A stretch of DNA of 18,586 bases from Actinomycetota bacterium (lineage in GTDB: Bacteria > Actinomycetota > Actinomycetes > S36-B12 > UBA5976), in contig CANFIL010000011.1 in NCBI GenBank assembly GCA_947447095.1, positions 1 through 18,586 on the forward strand, read 5' to 3'. Below are positions 13,833 to 18,586 of this stretch, one piece after another (within the stretch, counting starts at the first letter, position 1; every line of letters starts with the position of its first letter). The notes below the pieces were generated by a model, which was not told the origin of the DNA, did not search any database, and saw nothing but the letters and a program-made list of their open reading frames with translations. Both the position numbers and the translations under genes were made by a program.

Positions 13833-14921
13833 ATGGCGTCTGTGTCATTTAAGTCAGCTACCCGCATTTATCCGGGTTCAACAATTCCAGCAGTCAATGG
13901 TCTTGACCTTGAAATTGCCGATGGTGAATTTCTCGTATTGGTTGGCCCATCTGGTTGTGGCAAGTCCACATCATTGCGCATGCTTGCTGGGTTGGAAGAA
14001 ATCAACGAAGGTGCAATTTTTATTGGTGACCGCGACGTCACCGATGTTGCACCGAAAGATCGCGACATCGCAATGGTGTTCCAGAACTACGCTTTGTACC
14101 CTCACATGAGCGTTGCGGAGAACATGGGCTTTGCGCTCAAAATTGCCGGTGTCGACAAAAGCGAAATTGCAAAGCGCGTACAAGAAGCTGCCAAGATTCT
14201 TGATCTCGAGCCATACCTAGAACGCAAGCCAAAGGCTCTCTCGGGTGGTCAGCGTCAGCGAGTTGCCATGGGTCGCGCAATCGTTCGTAATCCACAAGTC
14301 TTCTTGATGGACGAGCCGCTCTCAAACCTTGATGCCCAGCTTCGCGTACAAACGCGCACACAAATTGCAGCACTGCAGCAGCGTCTTGGCGTCACCACGG
14401 TCTATGTCACACATGATCAGACTGAAGCGATGACCATGGGTGATCGTGTAGCTGTTCTCAAGGATGGCTTCTTGCAACAGTGTGCAACACCGCAAGAACT
14501 TTACGATCGTCCAATCAACGCATTCGTTGCAGGTTTCATTGGATCACCTGCGATGAATCTGGTTGAAGTACGCATTGACGGAAACGGCGTTGCAGTTGGC
14601 GATAGCCATGTCACATTGTCTGAGTCTGTTCTTAGCGATGCCCGAAGCCAAGGTCTCAGCACGATTACTTTTGGTTTCCGACCTGAAGATACCGCTGTAG
14701 GCAGCGATGGATTCTCTATGCATGTGAGCATCGTGGAAAGCCTTGGTGCTGATGGATACGTCTATGGCGATGTTCAGGATGCCAACGGAAATCCACACCA
14801 GATCACAGTTCGTACCGATGGCCGCAACATCCCACGACGTGGCGAGAACATCCGACTTCACGTTACCGGTGGTCACACTCACGCATTTAATCCTGCAACG
14901 GGTTTGCGTCTCGGCGACTAA
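13833..14921 (+). CDS. Sugar ABC transporter ATPase, MsmK/UgpC (MalK) type
   Basis: This is a 362-residue cytoplasmic ATPase of carbohydrate importers. Walker A GPSGCGKST is at 38-46, the Q-loop glutamine at 84, signature LSGGQRQRVAMGRA from 136, Walker B VFLMDE at 156-161 and the switch histidine at 194 in THD. The C-terminal part from about 235 is the OB-type regulatory region typical of MalK, UgpC and MsmK proteins (FIGSPAMNLVE, FGFRPED). ATG 13833 is preceded by AAGGAG at 13821-13826, so the upstream in-frame ATG at 13818 is rejected. A small hairpin (13802-13817) precedes the ribosome site. The gene stands alone without a visible LacI-type site, as for shared ATPases that energise several CUT1 importers. 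It is the obvious partner for the permeases at 7047-8911, by inference. Confidence 0.94.
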   Translation: MASVSFKSATRIYPGSTIPAVNGLDLEIADGEFLVLVGPSGCGKSTSLRMLAGLEEINEGAIFIGDRDVTDVAPKDRDIAMVFQNYALYPHMSVAENMGFALKIAGVDKSEIAKRVQEAAKILDLEPYLERKPKALSGGQRQRVAMGRAIVRNPQVFLMDEPLSNLDAQLRVQTRTQIAALQQRLGVTTVYVTHDQTEAMTMGDRVAVLKDGFLQQCATPQELYDRPINAFVAGFIGSPAMNLVEVRIDGNGVAVGDSHVTLSESVLSDARSQGLSTITFGFRPEDTAVGSDGFSMHVSIVESLGADGYVYGDVQDANGNPHQITVRTDGRNIPRRGENIRLHVTGGHTHAFNPATGLRLGD

Positions 14922-14932
14922 CTTCCGTAATT

Positions 14933-14966
14933 AAAATAGGGCTTGAGAAAACTCAAGCCCTATTTT
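14933..14966. terminator. Bidirectional intrinsic terminator between ATPase and rlmB
   Basis: AAAATAGGGCTTGAG (14933-14947) and CTCAAGCCCTATTTT (14952-14966) form a perfect 15-bp stem with an AAAA loop, flanked by A and T runs. It lies between the converging ATPase (stop 14921) and rlmB (stop at 14975) and can end both transcripts. Confidence 0.95.
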
Positions 14967-14974
14967 TATTTTTA

Positions 14975-15940
14975 CTAATCTCTTAGCTTTGCGATTTCGT
15001 AGAGTGCGATACCTGCAGCAACACCGGCGTTTAATGATTCGGTGTCGTCATACATTGGAATCGAAATAATGAAGTCGCATGATTCACGAACGAGTCGTGA
15101 CATGCCAGTTGCTTCGCCGCCAACAACAAGCACAAGCGGGGCCATGGCAACTTCTGGATCAAAATCGTGAAGTTGAACATCGCCATCAGCATCAAGACCG
15201 GCAACGGTAAAGCCGGCCTTCTTGTAAGCATCAAGCGTGCGCGTCAAGTTGGTTGCGCGCGCAACGGGAACACGAGCGGCTGCGCCTGCAGAAGTTTTCC
15301 AAGCCGACGCTGTCATACCTGCAGCACGACGTTCAGGAACAATCACGCCGTCAACACCAAAAGCTGCTGACGAACGAATAACCGCACCGAGATTTCGCGG
15401 ATCAGTCACGCCATCGAGCGCTACGACGAATGGGGTTTCACTAAAGTCGAATGAATCTTCCATCAAGTCGATCGGATCCGCATACGAATACGGCGGAATG
15501 CGAGCAGCTACACCTTGGTGCACGGCGCCATCCGTCATACGATCTAATTCGCCGCGAGGTGATTCCAGAAGAACTACACCACGCTCGTTCGCAATCTCGA
15601 TGATTTCTTTGAGGCGATCATCGGTATCGATGTACTGCTGGATGTAAACCGCATTTGCCGGAATGTCAGCGCGTAAAGCTTCGAGTACTGAGTTGCGACC
15701 AGCGACCCACTCAATGCCATCGCGATCCTTCGGACGGCTGCGGGGTGCACCAGCAGCACGCTTGGCGGCCGAACGCTCAGCGAGCTTCGCGCGTTTCGCT
15801 GCTGGGTGATAGCCACGCTCAGTTGCCTTTGGAGTCGGGCCTTTACCTTCGAGGCGTTGCTTGCCGCGACCGCCCGACCCGACAAGTGCGCCCTTGCCAG
15901 ATTTGCGGACTGCGCCCTTGCGCTTTGAATTGCCAGCCAT
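14975..15940 (-). CDS. rlmB: SpoU-family 23S rRNA 2'-O-methyltransferase (RlmB/TrmH type 3)
   Basis: This is a 321-residue SAM-dependent methyltransferase with a trefoil-knot (SPOUT) fold, expected to methylate the 2'-OH of a guanosine in 23S rRNA (G2251 in E. coli numbering). Residues 1-75 are a very basic, low-complexity tail typical of actinobacterial members. A SpoU substrate-binding domain follows at about 77-150 (VAGRNSVLEAL; GAVHQGVAARI). The catalytic domain shows motif 1 LDGVTDPRNLGAVIRSSAAF, motif 2 LVVGGEATGMS and motif 3 SIPMYDDTESLNAGVAAGIA. ATG 15940 overlaps the cysS stop by one base (TAATG), so the two are translationally coupled, as for Rv3580c-Rv3579c. RlmB and TrmH-like paralogues are hard to separate by eye, so the exact target nucleotide is inferred. 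Confidence 0.9.
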   Translation of the reverse strand: MAGNSKRKGAVRKSGKGALVGSGGRGKQRLEGKGPTPKATERGYHPAAKRAKLAERSAAKRAAGAPRSRPKDRDGIEWVAGRNSVLEALRADIPANAVYIQQYIDTDDRLKEIIEIANERGVVLLESPRGELDRMTDGAVHQGVAARIPPYSYADPIDLMEDSFDFSETPFVVALDGVTDPRNLGAVIRSSAAFGVDGVIVPERRAAGMTASAWKTSAGAAARVPVARATNLTRTLDAYKKAGFTVAGLDADGDVQLHDFDPEVAMAPLVLVVGGEATGMSRLVRESCDFIISIPMYDDTESLNAGVAAGIALYEIAKLRD

Positions 15941-17334
15941 TACTTCTCCAACGTCCAGCGCACGCCTTCGGCGCCATCTTCGAGTGCGATACCAAGGTTG
16001 CGCAATTCATCGCGAATTGCATCTGCGGTACCGAAGTCCTTCGCTGCTTTTGCAGCCTGTCGAGACGCAATGCGCTCTTGTACGAAATGTTCAACGACTG
16101 AGGTGAGTTCCTCAGATGAACCCGAGCTATCGCCGGCCCACATGTCAGAAAGGGGGTCTACGCCGAGAACATCAAGCATGGAACGAATATCGGCAAGTGA
16201 TGTGGCGATGTCGTTCTTGCTCGCACCCTTTCCGAGCATTGTGTTTCCTGCAGTAACTGCCTCATGTAGAACCGCAAGACCCGCAGGTACGTTCATGTCG
16301 TCATTCATCGCAGCAACGAACGCTGGGGGAAGATCTCCACCGGAAACGTCGCCAGCAATTTCGGCAGCGCGACGTACAAAGTTTTCAATTCTCTGGAATG
16401 CGACTGCGGATTCTTGTAACGCGGCATCGCCAAATTCCAGGTTGCTGCGGTAGTGCGCGCCAGCGAGATACCAGCGAAGTTCGATCGGTCGAACGCGCTT
16501 CACAACTTCGGAAACGATGAGTGAATTACCAAGCGACTTACTCATCTTTTCGCCAGACATCGTTACCCACGCATTGTGTAGCCAGAAGTTTGCAAAGTCC
16601 GAACCTGATGCTTTGGATTGTGCAACTTCATTTTCATGATGTGGGAAAACGAGATCGAGTCCACCGCCGTGGATGTCGAACGCTTTGCCAAGGTAAGCCT
16701 CTGCCATTGCGGAGCACTCTAAGTGCCAACCCGGTCGTCCGTCTCCCCATGGAGTTGGCCATGAAGGCTCCCCTGGCTTGACTGACTTCCACAATGCAAA
16801 ATCTCGTGGATCTTTTTTGCGGCTGTCCGCTGCTGAATCGGCCGCCGGCAGCAAGTCATCAATTTTTTGGCCCGAAAGTTTTCCATATTCAGGAAACGAG
16901 CGAACATCGAAATACACATCGCTATCGGCAACGTACGCATGTCCACGCTCAATTAACGTTTCCATCAAAGTAACCATTTGAGTGATATGGCCTGTTGCGC
17001 GTGGCTCAACTGTTGGAGGCGTGCAGCCAAGAATGCGGTATGCCGTCTGGAACTCACGCTCGTAATGAGCTGCCACAGCCCACCATGGTCGATTTTCGCT
17101 TTGTTCCTTCGCAAGAATCTTGTCGTCAATATCGGTGACGTTACGTACCAAAGTGACGTCGTAGCCTAAAACTCGAAACCAGCGGAGCAAAACATCGAAC
17201 GCGACACCTGAACGAATGTGGCCAACGTGGGGCGAAGATTGCACAGTTGCGCCACACACGTACATCGAAACCTTGCCAGGCTCTAATGGTGTGAATTCTC
17301 GGACCGCTCTTGCGGCACTGTCATAAAGGCGCAC
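15940..17334 (-). CDS. cysS: Cysteinyl-tRNA synthetase
   Basis: This is a 464-residue class I aminoacyl-tRNA synthetase that charges tRNA-Cys. It shows the HIGH-type motif HVGH (36-39), the KMSKS loop (263-267), and the zinc ligands of CysRS: C27, C207, H232 and E236 in FPHHENE. The segment PGWHLECSAMA is diagnostic. Full family length excludes the shorter mycothiol ligase MshC. The start is GTG 17334 (MRLYDSAARAVREF); no Shine-Dalgarno precedes it and a -10-like TAGTCT ends six bases upstream, suggesting a leaderless mRNA. It heads a two-gene unit with rlmB. In mycobacteria cysS lies directly after ispF; here rpiB on the other strand intervenes. Confidence 0.96.
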   Translation of the reverse strand: MRLYDSAARAVREFTPLEPGKVSMYVCGATVQSSPHVGHIRSGVAFDVLLRWFRVLGYDVTLVRNVTDIDDKILAKEQSENRPWWAVAAHYEREFQTAYRILGCTPPTVEPRATGHITQMVTLMETLIERGHAYVADSDVYFDVRSFPEYGKLSGQKIDDLLPAADSAADSRKKDPRDFALWKSVKPGEPSWPTPWGDGRPGWHLECSAMAEAYLGKAFDIHGGGLDLVFPHHENEVAQSKASGSDFANFWLHNAWVTMSGEKMSKSLGNSLIVSEVVKRVRPIELRWYLAGAHYRSNLEFGDAALQESAVAFQRIENFVRRAAEIAGDVSGGDLPPAFVAAMNDDMNVPAGLAVLHEAVTAGNTMLGKGASKNDIATSLADIRSMLDVLGVDPLSDMWAGDSSGSSEELTSVVEHFVQERIASRQAAKAAKDFGTADAIRDELRNLGIALEDGAEGVRWTLEK

Positions 17335-17340
17335 GGGTCA

Positions 17341-17346
17341 AGACTA
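17341..17346 (-). promoter_or_regulatory. -10 box for a leaderless cysS transcript
   Basis: Minus-strand TAGTCT (17346-17341) ends six bases before GTG 17334, placing the transcript start on the start codon. TTAGTG 18 bases further upstream is a poor -35. The 129-base gap 17335-17463 also has to hold the divergent rpiB promoter, which I could not place. Confidence 0.5.
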
Positions 17347-17463
17347 CTTGGGGACATGCACTGTCACTAAATCGAAAAATGCCGAACACCTATGAAATCC
17401 TGATGTTTCAAGGGCTAATCGCGGTAGTTTGTAGGCACTGTCCGCAATTGAAAGAAGGTTGCC

Positions 17464-17916
17464 GTGAAGATCGCAATTGGCTCAGACCACGCTGGCTTCC
17501 ATTTGAAAGAGACGCTGCGCAGCTGGTTGGAACAGTCTGGCTACGAAGTTACCGATTGCGGCACCTACAGCGACGAACGCGCCGACTACCCCGTCTTTGG
17601 GGAAGCTGTGGCAGATCGCGTTGCGGCTGGCTCTGCAACGTTTGGCGTATTGGTATGCGGCTCAGGCCAAGGCATCTGCATGTCAGCAAATAAGGTGGCG
17701 GGTGTGCGCGCGGGAATCATCCGAACCTCAATGGATGCCGAGATGACTCGTAGCCATAACGATGCGAACGTTGCGTGTTTCGGCGAACGAGTCACCGAAC
17801 CTGATGTTGCAGTTGCAGCCCTCAAAGTCTTTCTAGAGACACCATTTGAAGGTGGCCGTCACGCAGATCGCGTTGCATTGATGGCGCGCATCGAAGATGG
17901 CGAACGCCTGTACTAA
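17464..17916 (+). CDS. rpiB: Ribose-5-phosphate isomerase B
   Basis: This is a 150-residue cytoplasmic isomerase interconverting ribose-5-phosphate and ribulose-5-phosphate in the pentose phosphate pathway (LacA/RpiB family). Landmarks are IGSDHAGFHLKE at the N-terminus (D8, H9), the active-site loop VCGSGQGICMSANKVAGVRA with C65, and SHNDANVACFGER (H98, N99). C65 matches the catalytic-base cysteine of E. coli RpiB; the M. tuberculosis enzyme lacks it and uses a glutamate instead. The start is GTG 17464 with AAGAAGG a few bases upstream. It lies on the plus strand between the minus-strand cysS and ispF, facing ispF with only four bases between their stop codons. Allose-6-phosphate isomerase activity is a possible side role in this family. 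Confidence 0.93.
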   Translation: MKIAIGSDHAGFHLKETLRSWLEQSGYEVTDCGTYSDERADYPVFGEAVADRVAAGSATFGVLVCGSGQGICMSANKVAGVRAGIIRTSMDAEMTRSHNDANVACFGERVTEPDVAVAALKVFLETPFEGGRHADRVALMARIEDGERLY

Positions 17917-17920
17917 ATGT

Positions 17921-18400
17921 TTAGTGGCGCTCAATTAAAGCGTTAGCGATTGCGGCGATACCTTCACCACGACCAGCGAGACCAAGTCCATCAGTCGTAG
18001 TTCCAGCAACAGATACTGGGACTCCACCAAGCGCCTGTGATAACGCAGCTTGAGCCTCGTTTCGTCGCTTGCCAATCTTTGGAGAATTCGCAATCACTTG
18101 AACCGAAACATTCACGATTGACCAATTGGCATCGAGTAGTAGCCGGGTGACTTCCTGCAACAAACTCACGCCACTTGCGCCCGCAAATTCCGGGCGATCT
18201 GTTCCGAAAACTTCACCCAGGTCTCCAAGTCCTGCTGCAGACAACAACGCATCACAGATTGCATGAGCGGCAACATCACCGTCAGAGTGACCAGCACAGC
18301 CTGCTGTTTCGTCTGGCCAAGTAAGGCCAGCAAGATTCATCGCACGTCCCACTTCGAGTGGATGCACATCTACCCCGGTACCAATTCGTAGATTGCTCAT
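17921..18400 (-). CDS. ispF: 2-C-methyl-D-erythritol 2,4-cyclodiphosphate synthase
   Basis: This is a 159-residue enzyme of the MEP isoprenoid pathway. It cyclises CDP-methylerythritol phosphate to methylerythritol cyclodiphosphate with release of CMP and works as a trimer with divalent metal. The metal ligands are visible: D11 and H13 in GVDVHP and H46 in HSDGDVAAHAICDALL. The C-terminal signature TTTDGLGLAGRGEGIAAIA is also complete. ATG 18400 overlaps the ispD stop in ATGA, so the two MEP genes are coupled. IspD supplies the pathway two steps before IspF. Length and motifs are normal for the family. Confidence 0.96.
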   Translation of the reverse strand: MSNLRIGTGVDVHPLEVGRAMNLAGLTWPDETAGCAGHSDGDVAAHAICDALLSAAGLGDLGEVFGTDRPEFAGASGVSLLQEVTRLLLDANWSIVNVSVQVIANSPKIGKRRNEAQAALSQALGGVPVSVAGTTTDGLGLAGRGEGIAAIANALIERH

Positions 18401-18586
18401 AACGCATTCCTTTCGAGCAGCTTCGCGATGGCAAGATCATGTTCAGTTGTGATCTTCATTGCGCGCTCGTTGCCAGCCACTGTTTCAACCGTGACACCCA
18501 TAGATTCGACTAGTCCTGCATCATCGGTTGCAGTGTGAGTTGGATCGGAATATGCGCGGTCAAGAACTGCACGATCAAAGCCTTGT
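18397..18586 (-). CDS. ispD: 2-C-methyl-D-erythritol 4-phosphate cytidylyltransferase, C-terminal part
   Basis: The last 62 codons of an ispD gene enter from the right edge of the window. The visible segment reads ATDDAGLVESMGVTVETVAG, then AMKITTEHDLAIAKLL and a TGA stop at 18399-18397. The TDDAGLVE and KITTxxDL motifs are the C-terminal signature of IspD, which joins MEP to CTP. The stop overlaps the ispF start by four bases. The start and N-terminal nucleotide-binding part lie outside the window. Confidence 0.93.
   Translation of the reverse strand, partial: QGFDRAVLDRAYSDPTHTATDDAGLVESMGVTVETVAGNERAMKITTEHDLAIAKLLERNAL

Noticed and set aside
13591..13848. 85-codon minus-strand frame between tRNA-Thr and the ATPase gene
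   Set aside because: It overlaps the ATPase start and ribosome site and the likely tRNA promoter, and its translation looks random.

Overview
The window reads as a chromosomal segment of an actinobacterium (Actinomycetota). Base composition looks roughly balanced by eye rather than high-GC. The lineage call rests on the ispD-ispF / cysS / rlmB neighbourhood (contiguous in mycobacteria, Rv3582c-Rv3579c), a DUF3263 gene paired with a LytR_C (VirR-like) gene as in Rv0430-Rv0431, several GTG starts that look leaderless, and a CUT1 sugar transporter whose ATPase is encoded apart from it. A low-GC, possibly planktonic lineage is an inference only. No integrase, transposase, insertion sequence, phage gene or CRISPR array was seen.

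Layout. (1) 1-640, minus strand: the 5' part of threonine synthase (thrC) behind a clear SAM-I (S-box) riboswitch. (2) 642-1357, minus: a coupled pair, DUF3263 protein then a membrane-anchored LytR_C protein. (3) 1496-2410, plus: an EamA/DMT-family exporter whose 3' end overlaps the next gene tail to tail. (4) 2397-10305, minus: an apparent five-gene operon, in transcription order sugar-binding protein, two CUT1 permeases, GH1 beta-glucosidase, and a 1082-residue secreted repeat protein. (5) 10599-13460, plus: a secreted GH16 glucanase with an N-terminal OmpA-like domain, then a second secreted Ig-like protein. (6) A two-way terminator and tRNA-Thr(TGT). (7) 13833-14921: an MsmK/UgpC-type ATPase. 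(8) 14975-18586: housekeeping genes rlmB, cysS, rpiB, ispF and partial ispD.

The most interesting part is 2397-13460. Three promoter regions (SBP operon, GH16, second secreted protein) each carry a CG-centred palindrome of the LacI-family type, GAAANCGNTTTC or one base off. They behave as one candidate regulon although no regulator gene lies in the window. A coherent reading is a beta-glucan (laminarin-like) utilisation locus. The GH16 enzyme would cut beta-1,3-glucan outside the cell, the ABC transporter would import oligosaccharides using the separately encoded ATPase, and GH1 would release glucose inside. Two large secreted proteins of unknown function share an Ig-like module and are wired into the same control, so they are candidates for glycan capture or adhesion. 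Two further oddities fit a cell-wall-associated system: the binding protein has no lipobox cysteine, and the glucanase carries an OmpA-like domain.

Elsewhere, the riboswitch ties threonine synthase to SAM level, apparently by controlling ribosome access, and an opposite-strand rpiB splits the ispDF-cysS-rlmB block. Functional statements are inferred from sequence motifs read by eye; no database search was run.
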